A stretch of DNA of 34,526 bases, taken from the NCBI GenBank assembly GCA_002733505.1, contig NVVW01000002.1, forward strand, positions 70,036 through 104,561, written 5' to 3'. A model generated the notes under the pieces. It searched no databases, was not told where the DNA came from, and was given only the letters and a program-made list of their open reading frames with translations. Both the position numbers and the translations under genes were made by a program. Origin of the DNA: Methylophaga sp. GTDB lineage: Bacteria > Pseudomonadota > Gammaproteobacteria > Nitrosococcales > Methylophagaceae. Of this stretch, positions 1 to 10,193 are shown one piece after another (the first letter of the stretch is position 1; every line of letters begins with the position of its first letter).

Positions 1-266
1 TGTTCTGACTGAACCACGTCTACCAGATCGGCTGATAAAGATAAAATATACTGTGCCCGCTGCGCGATATCTATGCCAAGGGCGGTGGGTAAAACCTTGC
101 GGTTGGTGCGCTCTATTAACCTTACATCTAATAAACTTTCAAGATCATGTATACCGGCGCTAAGTGTGGATTGCGTTACAAAGCAGTGATCGGCTGCTCG
201 GCCAAAATGTTTTAAGTCGACCACAGCGACTAAATATTGTAACTGGCGAAGGGTTGGTAAATTCAT
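1..266 (-). CDS. LysR-family transcriptional regulator, OxyR-like (N-terminal part, cut by window edge)
   Basis: Reading leftward from an ATG at 266, about 88 residues are present before the window edge. The segment is a LysR-type winged helix-turn-helix: it begins MNLPTLRQLQYLVAV, followed by a helix-turn-helix with FGRAADHCFVTQSTLS and the wing around LIERTNRKVLPT. The MNLPTLRQLQYLV start and the FVTQSTLSAGI recognition helix resemble the hydrogen-peroxide activator OxyR more than other LysR proteins. The redox cysteines of OxyR lie in the missing C-terminal part, so the assignment cannot be confirmed. It diverges from the rubredoxin gene at 561, and such regulators often control the divergent neighbour; that link is inferred. 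Confidence 0.75.
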   Translation of the reverse strand, partial: MNLPTLRQLQYLVAVVDLKHFGRAADHCFVTQSTLSAGIHDLESLLDVRLIERTNRKVLPTALGIDIAQRAQYILSLSADLVDVVQSE

Positions 267-560
267 AATCGGAAATCCCACTTAATAATATAATAATAAG
301 TTGCTCGATCTAAAATAACATAAATGACCGGTTTTCTTCCAATTTACTTATTTAAAATTATTTGTAAAAAGGTGATACCTTCTCTCTATGATGAAATGAT
401 GGACAGAAGAAAGCTTTGTCGAAATATTTGTTAAAATAGCACAATCGACATGTTGAAAAGTGCTTTGAAGTTATTAATAAAACTTTAAAAGCGGCATGTC
501 ACACACAGTCTATATAAATTAGATTCAAAAAAGTTTTTATAAAAACCGGAGAAGAAAAAG

Positions 561-725
561 ATGAAACAGTGGATATGCATAGTATGTGGTTTTATTTATG
601 ATGAAGCCGAGGGTCTACCAGAAGAAGGTATTGAACCAGGAACAAGCTGGGATGACATCCCTGATGATTGGGTCTGTCCGGAATGTGGTGCGGGTAAAGA
701 TGATTTTGAAATGGTCGAAATCTAG
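561..725 (+). CDS. Rubredoxin
   Basis: A 54-residue protein, the standard rubredoxin length. It has two CxxC knuckles for the single iron: CIVCG at residues 6-10 and CPECG at 39-43. The family signature is present as YDEAEG near residue 13, then [15 protein letters not shown]. It is a small cytoplasmic one-electron carrier, passing electrons from a reductase to oxygenases or peroxide/superoxide-detoxifying enzymes. The start is supported by a GGAGAAG ribosome-binding site just upstream. A 14-bp perfect palindrome, GTTTTTATAAAAAC at 533-546, lies immediately upstream of that site. The gene diverges from an OxyR-like regulator, which fits an oxidative-stress role (inference). The partner reductase is not in the window. 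Confidence 0.95.
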   Translation: MKQWICIVCGFIYDEAEGLPEEGIEPGTSWDDIPDDWVCPECGAGKDDFEMVEI

Positions 726-737
726 ATAGAGCATTTA

Positions 738-890
738 TATACCTGTGATCATTCAATGTGTGAATTTTCGCTCTTCCGTCACTCCGGTATGCTTTTAGCC
801 GGAGTCTTTGCTTGTGTGGAGATCTCCCCTCGGCTAAAAGCATACCGGGATGACGAGGATTTTTTTGCAATTTGAATGATCATCGGTATA
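738..890. repeat. MITE-like terminal-inverted-repeat element, copy A
   Basis: About 153 bp bounded by TATACC and GGTATA with inner end motif ATCATTCAAT / TTGAATGAT. The interior is a long hairpin: CGGTATGCTTTTAGCCG pairs with CGGCTAAAAGCATACCG. The copy at 29072-29218 matches it almost base for base when reverse-complemented. TACCC-type ends followed by TA suggest TA target duplication, as in IS630/Tc1-derived MITEs (inference). No ORF lies inside. Confidence 0.8.
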
Positions 891-925
891 TACCCGTGAT
901 CATTGAAACTGCATGATTATGGGTA
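889..925. repeat. Collapsed end-to-end remnant of the same element
   Basis: Directly abutting copy A is a 37-bp segment starting TATACCCGTGATCATT and ending ATGATTATGGGTA. These are the two ends of the element family with nearly all of the interior missing, so it is a nearly palindromic solo-end remnant. It lies about 100 bp upstream of recF. Confidence 0.55.
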
Positions 926-1031
926 TGGAGTGTGGAAAATCCTCGCAGGAGTAGTAGCTGTAGTTTTAAAACACTTTAACTAGTGGCGTGGATGCAGTAA
1001 AATTAGCACACTGCCCTTTTTGGAATCGCCG

Positions 1032-2090
1032 GTGCTTACCCAACTTACCGTATCAAATCTGCGTAATATCACCGAGCTTACATTAGAGCCTATATCAGGG
1101 ATAAATCTAATTTTAGGTGACAATGGTTCGGGAAAAACCAGTTTGCTAGAGGCTATCCACTTGTTGGCTATGGGGCGCTCTTTTCGCACGCGATCATTAA
1201 AAAATGCAATTCAGTTTGATCAACCGCAGTTTCAGGTTATTGCCAGAACTAGTGCCGACATTCCCGTTGGCTTACAATATAACAAGAATAGTGGATTAAA
1301 GATTCGACTTAATAGCGCGCCAGTGAAGCGACTGTCAGAACTAGCGATGCAATTGCCTTTACAGTTTGTGCCAGCTAACTGTCACCAGTTTTTTGAACAA
1401 GGCCCCCGCTATCGCCGCCAGCTTTTAGATTGGGGTTTGTTTCACGTGGAACCAAGATTTAATTCTCATTGGCAGGCATATAAAAAAATTCTTCAACAGC
1501 GTAATGCGGCACTCAGAAAGCACAAGCCTATAAGCGAAATACAGCTGTGGGATGCTCATTTAGCCTCTCACGGAGAAGCGATCACTTCTTTACGTAAACA
1601 GCAATTAGAAAAGGTGCTTAAGCAGTTTTCAGTTTTGTTTGCGCGCTTATGTCCGGAGTATAGAGGTGCAGACTTCACCTTGAAATATCGAAATGGCTGG
1701 CTAAAAGGATCGACATTGGAACAAGCGATTAGCGCTTCGATAGAGCGTGATAAACAGTTGGGTTATACACGGTCAGGGAGTCATGCTGCAGACTGGTCAT
1801 TCAAAATTAATGATGCCGATCCTGTAGAAATGTTCTCACGGGGCCAGCAAAAACTATTTTTTTTAGCGCTGTGTATGGTGCAGGCCAAGATGGCGGAGGA
1901 TAGCAATCATGATAGAAGTATACTTTTGCTTGATGATATCAGCTCTGAATTAGATTTAAAACATCAGCAAAACGTAATGAATGAGCTTGCTCAATTGCCA
2001 GTGCAAACATTTGTGACGGCAACCAATTTTGAGGTAAGTAATATCGAAAAGGCCGAAATGTTTCACGTGGAACGCGGTGGCTTACGATAA
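1032..2090 (+). CDS. recF: DNA replication and repair protein RecF
   Basis: SMC-like ABC-type ATPase that loads RecA at single-strand gaps together with RecO and RecR. Walker A GDNGSGKT lies at about residues 29-36, the ABC signature in FSRGQQKL near residue 270, and Walker B with the D-loop in LLLDDISSELD near 300. The frame is open from a TTG at 1020. I chose the GTG at 1032 because the product then begins (V/M)LTQLTVSNLRNI, aligning with E. coli MSLTRLLIRDFRNI, and GGA sits 7 bases upstream. The TTG start would add four residues and has no ribosome-binding site. gyrB follows after 59 bp, the usual order. dnaN, the usual upstream gene, is absent and repeats lie there instead. Two parS-like sites fall within the coding sequence. 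Confidence 0.96.
   Translation: MLTQLTVSNLRNITELTLEPISGINLILGDNGSGKTSLLEAIHLLAMGRSFRTRSLKNAIQFDQPQFQVIARTSADIPVGLQYNKNSGLKIRLNSAPVKRLSELAMQLPLQFVPANCHQFFEQGPRYRRQLLDWGLFHVEPRFNSHWQAYKKILQQRNAALRKHKPISEIQLWDAHLASHGEAITSLRKQQLEKVLKQFSVLFARLCPEYRGADFTLKYRNGWLKGSTLEQAISASIERDKQLGYTRSGSHAADWSFKINDADPVEMFSRGQQKLFFLALCMVQAKMAEDSNHDRSILLLDDISSELDLKHQQNVMNELAQLPVQTFVTATNFEVSNIEKAEMFHVERGGLR
1438..1453 (+). other. parS-like ParB binding site 1, inside recF
   Basis: TGTTTCACGTGGAACC matches the conserved bacterial parS consensus TGTT(T/C)CACGTG(A/G)AACA at 15 of 16 positions. In the recF frame it encodes part of LFHVEP. parS sites normally cluster near oriC and nucleate ParB for chromosome segregation. 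Binding is inferred from sequence only. Confidence 0.75.
2059..2074 (+). other. parS-like ParB binding site 2, 3' end of recF
   Basis: TGTTTCACGTGGAACG again matches the parS consensus at 15 of 16 positions, 621 bp from site 1 and in the same orientation. It too is read in the recF frame as FHVE (MFHVERGG), five codons from the stop region. Confidence 0.75.
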
Positions 2091-2122
2091 GGTCTACACC
2101 CTGCTCTGATGTGGTAAAATAG

Positions 2123-4603
<2,481 letters not shown>

Positions 4604-4609
4604 ACGCTC

Positions 4610-4752
4610 TATACCCATAATCATTCAATCTGTAAATTTCAGACCAAAAGCTAGAAAGCCAGTGTTGCGTTGCAATGCTTGATAAGGACTAGTCATTACC
4701 TGCACATTGTGCCTTGCCCTGAATCTTCACAGATTGAATGATTATGGGTATA
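4610..4752. repeat. MITE-like terminal-inverted-repeat element, copy C
   Basis: 143 bp between gyrB and cytochrome b561. The ends are long inverted repeats: TATACCCATAATCATTCAAT at the left and its exact complement at the right, followed inward by CTGTAAAT / TTCACAG. Ends match copies A and B, but the interior differs and lacks their hairpin. This indicates one end-defined family carrying different cores. Confidence 0.8.
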
Positions 4753-4801
4753 GTTCTGGCTGGAGATTGGTTATTTTTCTCGAAAACCCACGGCTCTAAG
4801 T

Positions 4802-4893
4802 TTTATCCTTAAATAAACTAGGAATTATTCCTCTTACCGAAGGTCATAGTATTGATTATTATGAACTCTGTGCCTTATTAATTTAAGGATAAA
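4802..4893 (+). promoter_or_regulatory. Putative promoter framed by a 13-bp inverted repeat, upstream of cytochrome b561
   Basis: TTTATCCTTAAAT (4802-4814) and its perfect complement ATTTAAGGATAAA (4881-4893) are separated by 66 bp. Between them is a plausible sigma-70 promoter: TTGATT at 4852-4857, 17 bp, then TTATTA at 4875-4880. The right arm therefore begins just after the -10, about where transcription would start. An operator pair or a leader structure are both possible. Confidence 0.4.
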
Positions 4894-4908
4894 GTAACTG
4901 GAGAAAAA

Positions 4909-5466
4909 ATGGAAAATAGCTCGCCACGCTATGATCGCGTGCAGGTAACATTACACTGGCTAATAGCAGCAATAGTTTTTTTTATGATTGGTCTTGGTTT
5001 ATATATGGTGGAGCTACCCAAGAAGTGGGAATTACCACCAGGTGAAGAGAGTGTGCGTGCATTTTATTTCTTATTGCATAAATCAATGGGGATCACGGTC
5101 GCTATGCTGATGATATTGCGCGTAGTCTGGCGTTTAACGCATAAAGTACCACCTATGCCAGATACTATCCCAAAATGGCAACAGCGAGCCGCAACAACCG
5201 TTCATGCTGTGTTTTATATAATGTTGCTAGCTATACCGTTAACGGGTTACTTGCAATCGATGTACAGCAAATTTCACACAAAATTTTGGGGTATAACATT
5301 GCCCCGCATGGCTGAGGCTGACAAGCTCGCTCGCGAGCAGTTTAGCGAAATTCACCAGTTCTTAGCATATCTATTGGTTGTTTTAATTGTCCTGCATGTG
5401 GCCGCGGCGATAAAACACCACTTATCTGGCTCAGGCATTTTTGATCGAATGTCATTTAAGCGTTAA
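4909..5466 (+). CDS. Cytochrome b561 family protein
   Basis: 185-residue inner-membrane diheme cytochrome of the CybB type, normally linked to quinol oxidation. Four membrane helices are evident: residues about 14-34 (LHWLIAAIVFFMIGLG), 53-70 (LLHKSMGITVAMLMILRVVWRL), 92-110 (VHAVFYIMLLAIPLTGYL) and 148-168 (FLAYLLVVLIVLHVAAAIKHH). Likely heme-ligand histidines sit at the helix ends (LHW, LLHK, VHAV, LHVAAAIKHH). RYDRVQVTLHW is the family's typical N-terminus. GGAG lies just before the start. It converges on ndh with only 22 bp between stops. With ndh it makes a small respiratory neighbourhood, though they are not co-transcribed. Confidence 0.92.
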   Translation: MENSSPRYDRVQVTLHWLIAAIVFFMIGLGLYMVELPKKWELPPGEESVRAFYFLLHKSMGITVAMLMILRVVWRLTHKVPPMPDTIPKWQQRAATTVHAVFYIMLLAIPLTGYLQSMYSKFHTKFWGITLPRMAEADKLAREQFSEIHQFLAYLLVVLIVLHVAAAIKHHLSGSGIFDRMSFKR

Positions 5467-5488
5467 TCTAATCGTGATGTTACTACTC

Positions 5489-6802
5489 TTAGTGCAGCTT
5501 GATTTTTGGGTGCACACTTCGACGGAATAAATGTGAAATTGTCAGCATTCCTACGCGGAAAAAGCCAAATAAGGCGACTTGGTGCATTTTATATAATGAT
5601 AAATACATCATACGCGCCATAAAGCCTTCAATCATTAAGCTGCCTTTGCTCAAATTGCCCATCATATTGCCAACAGTGCTGTATCGACCTAGTGAAACCA
5701 GTGAGCCGTAATCATGATAGGAGTATTCAGGAAGCGCTTTACCTGCCATTTGGTTGCGAAGAGACTTGTAGGTTAATGAAGCCATTTGGTGTGCTGCTTG
5801 CGCACGCGGGGGCACATTAGCATCATGCCCTATCCATTTACAAGCGCAGCAATCACCGATAGCATAGATATTATCATCCAGCGTAGTTTGCAGTGTCTGT
5901 CTAACCACAAGCTGATTGATCCAGTTGGTTTCTAGGCCACCAATATCTTTTAGAAAATCAGGTGCCTTAATGCCTGCTGCCCATACTTTAATGGCTGCGG
6001 GAATAACTTTTCCACTTTCCATTTTAATGTTTTTAGGCGTTACCTGTACGACACGTTCATTGGTGAGTACGTTTATGCCCAGTTTTTCCAATTCTTTTTG
6101 AGTGGCTTCAGATAAATTAGGTGGCAAACCAGGTAAAACACGATCAGCGGCTTCAATAAGGCTGATTTTTACATCGCTGGGCTCTAATTCATCAAAGCCG
6201 TAGGCGGTGAGCAAATGGGAAACTTCATGTAGTTGTGCGCTTAGTTCAACACCTGTTGCACCTGCGCCAACAATAGCAATGTCGAGCTGGCCTTCGACAA
6301 TAGGCTTGTCTTGTGTGTGAGTGCGGATATAAGATTCAAGTAGCTGTTCCTGAAAATATTCTGCCTGTGCTGTAGTGTCTAAAAACAGGCAATTTTTTTC
6401 AACGCCTTTAATGTCGAAGTCATGACTTACGCTGCCAACGGCAATCACTAAATAATCATAATCAAAGGTACGGCGAGGAATCAGCTCAACCCCTTTTGCA
6501 TTAAAGGTGGGCGCTACACTAATTTGTTTGTTTTCACGATCTAAGCCATCCATTTTACCAAGGCGAAAGCGAAAGCCACTGCACATTGCTTGAGCCAGAT
6601 ATTCAATTTCATCTTCATGTGAATCAAGTGTTCCCGCGGCGACTTCATGTAGCAAAGGTTTCCAGATATGGGTGTGCGTGCTGTCAATAAGTTTAATTTC
6701 AGCTTTGCCTTTTTTACCTAACTTCCTGCCGAGTTTTGTGACTAGTTCGAGGCCGCCCGCGCCGCCGCCAACAACAACAATTTTAGGTATTGGATTTGCC
6801 AT
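5489..6802 (-). CDS. ndh: Type II NADH:quinone oxidoreductase (NDH-2)
   Basis: 437-residue non-proton-pumping NADH dehydrogenase, a peripheral membrane flavoprotein. The FAD-binding motif VVGGGAGGLE is at residues 10-19, and the NADH-binding motif IVGAGATGVE at 178-187. A second FAD-contact motif, YAIGDCCAC, lies near 310, and the AAQAAHQMA-type quinone-site region (PPRAQAAHQMAS) near 330. The C-terminal ~40 residues (MYLSLYKMHQVALFGFFR) are amphipathic or hydrophobic, as expected for membrane attachment. The start ATG at 6802 is preceded by a GGAG site (CCGGAGTGAAATACC). It diverges from the pterin-cofactor operon. Confidence 0.94.
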   Translation of the reverse strand: MANPIPKIVVVGGGAGGLELVTKLGRKLGKKGKAEIKLIDSTHTHIWKPLLHEVAAGTLDSHEDEIEYLAQAMCSGFRFRLGKMDGLDRENKQISVAPTFNAKGVELIPRRTFDYDYLVIAVGSVSHDFDIKGVEKNCLFLDTTAQAEYFQEQLLESYIRTHTQDKPIVEGQLDIAIVGAGATGVELSAQLHEVSHLLTAYGFDELEPSDVKISLIEAADRVLPGLPPNLSEATQKELEKLGINVLTNERVVQVTPKNIKMESGKVIPAAIKVWAAGIKAPDFLKDIGGLETNWINQLVVRQTLQTTLDDNIYAIGDCCACKWIGHDANVPPRAQAAHQMASLTYKSLRNQMAGKALPEYSYHDYGSLVSLGRYSTVGNMMGNLSKGSLMIEGFMARMMYLSLYKMHQVALFGFFRVGMLTISHLFRRSVHPKIKLH

Positions 6803-6879
6803 GGTATTTCACTCCGGATTTAATGTTACCTGTATAATTCTAACGTATTCGGAGCAAGTAAAACGATCTTATTTTTTAC

Positions 6880-6885
6880 TATAAT
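6880..6885 (+). promoter_or_regulatory. Candidate -10 box for the tetrahydromethanopterin-type operon
   Basis: A perfect TATAAT occurs 51 bp before the first operon start codon, in the 134-bp divergent spacer with ndh. No good -35 lies at the right distance, so activation by a regulator or a different start is possible. Confidence 0.3.
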
Positions 6886-6936
6886 CAAAGACTCTGGCAA
6901 AATTGACCTTTTATGAATTAATTAAGGCTTATTCAG

Positions 6937-7497
6937 ATGCAACCATCTCCAGAAAACCCACGTATTGCTTGGGCTGTGACAGGATCGGGTCACTACCTCG
7001 AGGAATGCCTAGAGATTATTAGCGACTTAGAGGATGTCGATTTGTTCTATAGCCGCGCCGGTGAAGAGGTGCTTCGCATGTACGGCCATAATCCTAAATC
7101 GGTCAACGGTGATGGTCGCACCTATCATGATCGCGCGGCTAGTTCACCGCCCGTAGGCCTGTTTTACCGTGGCGATTACCATACATTAGTCGTTGCCCCC
7201 GCAACGTCAAATACCGTTGCCAAAATGGTGTTGGGTTTGTCAGATACACTGGTAACCAATGTCTATGCACAAGCGGGCAAATGCCGCATTCCAAGCATTG
7301 TTTTAGCGTGTGATACTGAGCCTGAAATAGATACCCCTGCCCCCGATCGCATCGTCAAATTATGGCCAAGGGAAATTGATTTGGCACACACCCATAAGCT
7401 GAGATCCTTTGAAGCGACAACCGTTGTTGAAAATCCAGAAAAACTGCTAGCAGCGTTAAATGTACGTTTGGGCGAATTATCAAAAGCTAATGGCTGA
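6937..7497 (+). CDS. Flavoprotein, dihydromethanopterin reductase (DmrB)-like
   Basis: 186-residue protein of the flavoprotein (PF02441) fold. The FMN phosphate-binding loop is AVTGSGHYLEE at about residues 13-23. The PATSNTVAKM motif is near 89 and SDTLVTNVYAQAGK near 102. In archaea and H4MPT-using proteobacteria, such proteins (AfpA/DmrB type) accompany methanopterin biosynthesis, and DmrB reduces dihydromethanopterin to the active tetrahydro form. It is the first gene of a four-gene overlapping run with other H4MPT/methanofuran genes, which makes this role much more likely than coenzyme A or flavin-prenylation roles. Substrate is inferred from context, not proven. Confidence 0.8.
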   Translation: MQPSPENPRIAWAVTGSGHYLEECLEIISDLEDVDLFYSRAGEEVLRMYGHNPKSVNGDGRTYHDRAASSPPVGLFYRGDYHTLVVAPATSNTVAKMVLGLSDTLVTNVYAQAGKCRIPSIVLACDTEPEIDTPAPDRIVKLWPREIDLAHTHKLRSFEATTVVENPEKLLAALNVRLGELSKANG

Positions 7498-8899
7498 GAA
7501 AATACTTTTTCTAACAGGCAAACTTGCCGAGCCTAGCTTGCATCGCGTGTTGGCTGATATGGCACCTTTGCCCTTTGAGCATCGCGTTCACCAGATAGGT
7601 GTTTCTGTTGCCGCACTCATCACCGCTAAAATGATTGCTCGCCGTTTAAAGCCAGAACAGGTGGCAGATTGCGATCAGATCATTGTGCCAGGGCGTGTTC
7701 GCGGCGATCTTGAAGCCCTGAGTCAGCAATTAGGCGTGTCAGTTGTGAGAGGGCCAGAAGAAGTAAAAGATCTACCGCTGTTTTTTGGCAAAGCGCGAAA
7801 ACAGCCTGATTTGAGCCGTTATGATGTTAATATTTTCGCTGAAATTGTAGATGCACCAGAAAGAAGCATTGATAGTATCGTCGAACGTGCGCAATATTAT
7901 GCTGATAATGGTGCCAACGTCATCGATATTGGCTGTTTGCCAGAAGAGGTATTCCCCCATCTTGAGGAAGCAGTTATCGCCTTGCATGAAGCGGGCTTCA
8001 AAGTGAGTGTTGATTCGCTAGAGATGGATGATTTGCGCCGAGCAGGCAAAGCAGGTGCGGATTATTTGTTGAGTTTGACCGAAAAAACTTATCACCTTGC
8101 AGAAGAAACCGATGCTGTGCCTATTTTAGTGCCCGCGGTAATGGGTTCGCTCGACTCATTAGAACGAGCAATGGAGTTGATGGATAAAATAAATAGGCCT
8201 TGGATAGCTGATCCTATTCTTGATCCGATCCATTTTGGGCTAACTAATTCTATTGTGCGTTATCATGAGCTACGCCGAAAATATCCTGATGCGCCGATGA
8301 TGATGGGTGTGGGAAACTTAACCGAATTAACGGATGCTGATACCAGTGGCATCAACGCCGTATTATTTGGAATAATCTCTGAGATTAAAGTAACCAACGT
8401 GCTTTTAACCGAAGTAAGTCCTCACGCACGAAAAGCAATTAAAGAGGCAGATGTGGCTAGAAGGATGATGTTCGCCGCACGAGAAGATAGCAGTTTACCA
8501 CGAGATTTTACCGATGATTTATTAGTGGCGCATGAACGCCGACCTTTCCCTGACAACGCACAAGAGATTGCAGAACTCGCCAGCAATATTAAAGATCCTA
8601 ATTACCGGATCAAAGTCGCAACAGAAGGGATCTTTATGTTTAATCGTGATGGGCTCATGCAAGATACCGATCCTTTTGCATTTTATCCACAGCTTAATTT
8701 AAAAGATGATACAGGTCACGCCTTCTACCTAGGTGCTGAATTGGCAAAGGCACAAATCGCATGGCAGTTAGGCAAGCGCTATACTCAAGATGAAGAATTA
8801 GATTGGGGCTGTGCCGTAGCTAAAGATGCCGTTGATTTAAACGAACAAAAACAACAAGGCACAACCATGAAAAAAGGAAAGAAATGTGGCACCGCCTAA
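7490..8899 (+). CDS. Dihydropteroate synthase-related protein (DUF6513 + pterin-binding domain)
   Basis: 469 residues from the ATG at 7490, which overlaps the preceding stop by 8 bases (ATGGCTGA). The N-terminal DUF6513 part begins with KILFLTGKLAE and includes the IIVPGRVRGDL segment near residue 70. A TIM-barrel pterin-binding domain follows, with IFAEIVDAPE (~120), YADNGANVIDIGCLP (~143), VSVDSLEMDDL (~173), WIADPILDPIHFG (~240) and MMGVGNLTELTD (~275). These correspond to the barrel strands of dihydropteroate synthase, but the protein is much longer. The family (TIGR00284-like) occurs in methanogens and H4MPT-containing methylotrophs. It is thought to join a pterin to the arylamine moiety of methanopterin; the exact reaction is inferred. 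The C-terminal tail is lysine-rich. Confidence 0.88.
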   Translation: MAEKILFLTGKLAEPSLHRVLADMAPLPFEHRVHQIGVSVAALITAKMIARRLKPEQVADCDQIIVPGRVRGDLEALSQQLGVSVVRGPEEVKDLPLFFGKARKQPDLSRYDVNIFAEIVDAPERSIDSIVERAQYYADNGANVIDIGCLPEEVFPHLEEAVIALHEAGFKVSVDSLEMDDLRRAGKAGADYLLSLTEKTYHLAEETDAVPILVPAVMGSLDSLERAMELMDKINRPWIADPILDPIHFGLTNSIVRYHELRRKYPDAPMMMGVGNLTELTDADTSGINAVLFGIISEIKVTNVLLTEVSPHARKAIKEADVARRMMFAAREDSSLPRDFTDDLLVAHERRPFPDNAQEIAELASNIKDPNYRIKVATEGIFMFNRDGLMQDTDPFAFYPQLNLKDDTGHAFYLGAELAKAQIAWQLGKRYTQDEELDWGCAVAKDAVDLNEQKQQGTTMKKGKKCGTA

Positions 8900-9479
8900 T
8901 CAAGCCTTGAATAGCAAAATCCACGAAGTTATCGTAACCACAATAAATGAACAAGGCCATCCTCATTGTGCACCAATGGGAATAAGCGAAGTAAATGCTC
9001 ACATCTTAATCCAGCCTTTTAAGCCTTCGACAACGTATGATAATTTAAAACGGCATAGACAATGTACGATTAACTATACGGATGACGTGCGTGTATTTGC
9101 AGGTTCGTTAACCGGTCGCCGAAGCTGGGACATGCTACCCTGTCAACAAATTGAAGGCTTTTACCTTAGTCAAGCACTAGCACATACAGAACTAGAGATT
9201 ATAGGTTTTGATGATAATGATCCGCGCGCTTGTTTCAAAGCCAGCGTGATTTGTGATGTCAACCATGCTCCTTTTCGTGGCTATAATAGAGCGCAAAGTG
9301 CAGTGATTGATGCGGCGGTTTTAGTAAGCCGATTGAAGATGCTGCCTGAACAAAAAATTAAGCAAGAAATTGCTTATTTAGCCATAGCGATAGATAAAAC
9401 AGCAGGCCCACGTGAGTTAGAAGCATGGGGCTGGCTAATGACGAAAATTAAAGAAAGTGGAATAGAATTAAATGACTAA
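8886..9479 (+). CDS. DUF447 family protein of the H4MPT biosynthesis cluster
   Basis: 197 residues, starting at GTG 8886 inside the end of the previous gene (14-base overlap); AAAGGAAAG upstream serves as ribosome-binding site. The N-terminal half is a flavin-reductase-like split barrel (IHEVIVTTINEQGHPHCAP, a beta hairpin typical of FMN-binding barrels). Around residue 75 comes the FAGSLTGR segment. DUF447 genes are found almost only in methanogens and in bacteria with methanopterin-linked C1 metabolism. They lie next to the genes seen here. Its biochemical step is not established; FMN binding is suggested by the fold only. Confidence 0.85.
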   Translation: MAPPNQALNSKIHEVIVTTINEQGHPHCAPMGISEVNAHILIQPFKPSTTYDNLKRHRQCTINYTDDVRVFAGSLTGRRSWDMLPCQQIEGFYLSQALAHTELEIIGFDDNDPRACFKASVICDVNHAPFRGYNRAQSAVIDAAVLVSRLKMLPEQKIKQEIAYLAIAIDKTAGPRELEAWGWLMTKIKESGIELND

Positions 9480-10182
9480 ATGGTTAGCCAGTGTTCAATC
9501 ACTAAAAGAAGCACACATACTATTGCCAGTACTCCCCGATATTTTGGATATGAAGCAGCCAGAAAAAGGCGCGTTGGGCGCGTTAGATATTGAAACAATT
9601 AGTCAAATTGTCGATTTTATTGCTGGCCGATGCCAAACCAGCGCCACCATTGGTGACTTGCCAATGAACGCCGATCTAATCAGTACCGCGATGATGGCTG
9701 TGGCAGCATCGCGGGTAGATTATGTGAAAATAGGCTTATTCCCTAACCCTCATCTAAAAGCGTGCATTGCCAATCTCGCCCCATCGGTCAACGCTTTATC
9801 CACGCCAGTGATTGCCGTTTTATTTGCAGATAAAGAAGCCGATCTTGCCCTGCTGCCCCTGTTAAAAGAAAGCGGGTTTCATGGCGTAATGATTGATACC
9901 GCAATCAAAAAAGGGCAACACTTACGCACCCATTGGAGCGCGATCCAATTAAGCAACTTTGTTAAACAAGCCCACCAACAAGGCTTATTATGTGGCTTGG
10001 CTGGTGCTTTGCGCTGCAAAGATATTGCTGCTTTAACACAGCACGGAGCAGACTATTTAGGCTTTCGTAGCGCCTTATGTGAGCAGCAGCAACGCACATC
10101 ACAACTGAAACGAGTATTGGCAGAACAGATCCAACAAGCAATTAAGCTTAGCAGCGATGAGAAAATAGCTAAATATGGCTAA
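9472..10182 (+). CDS. mfnB: (5-formylfuran-3-yl)methyl phosphate synthase, MfnB-like (DUF556)
   Basis: 236-residue TIM-barrel aldolase-like enzyme. MfnB condenses two glyceraldehyde 3-phosphates into the furan phosphate that starts methanofuran biosynthesis. The family motif D(I/M)K(Q/E)P..G.LGA appears as DMKQPEKGALGA at residues 26-37, with the expected catalytic lysine at 28. A second conserved lysine is in DYVKIGLF near 83-90, and the acidic/lysine motif GVMIDTAIKKG near 137-147. LGFRSALC forms the phosphate-binding C-terminal strand. Its start overlaps the DUF447 stop by 8 bases (ATGACTAA), so the four genes are translationally coupled. In bacteria the product feeds methylofuran, the formyl carrier of the H4MPT route. 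It is the last gene before the accessory island. Confidence 0.9.
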   Translation: MTKWLASVQSLKEAHILLPVLPDILDMKQPEKGALGALDIETISQIVDFIAGRCQTSATIGDLPMNADLISTAMMAVAASRVDYVKIGLFPNPHLKACIANLAPSVNALSTPVIAVLFADKEADLALLPLLKESGFHGVMIDTAIKKGQHLRTHWSAIQLSNFVKQAHQQGLLCGLAGALRCKDIAALTQHGADYLGFRSALCEQQQRTSQLKRVLAEQIQQAIKLSSDEKIAKYG

Positions 10183-10193
10183 GGTTTGAAATA

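Noticed and set aside
592..870. Long minus-strand ORF over rubredoxin and repeat A
   Set aside because: Antisense of a certain gene plus hairpin repeat; not coding.
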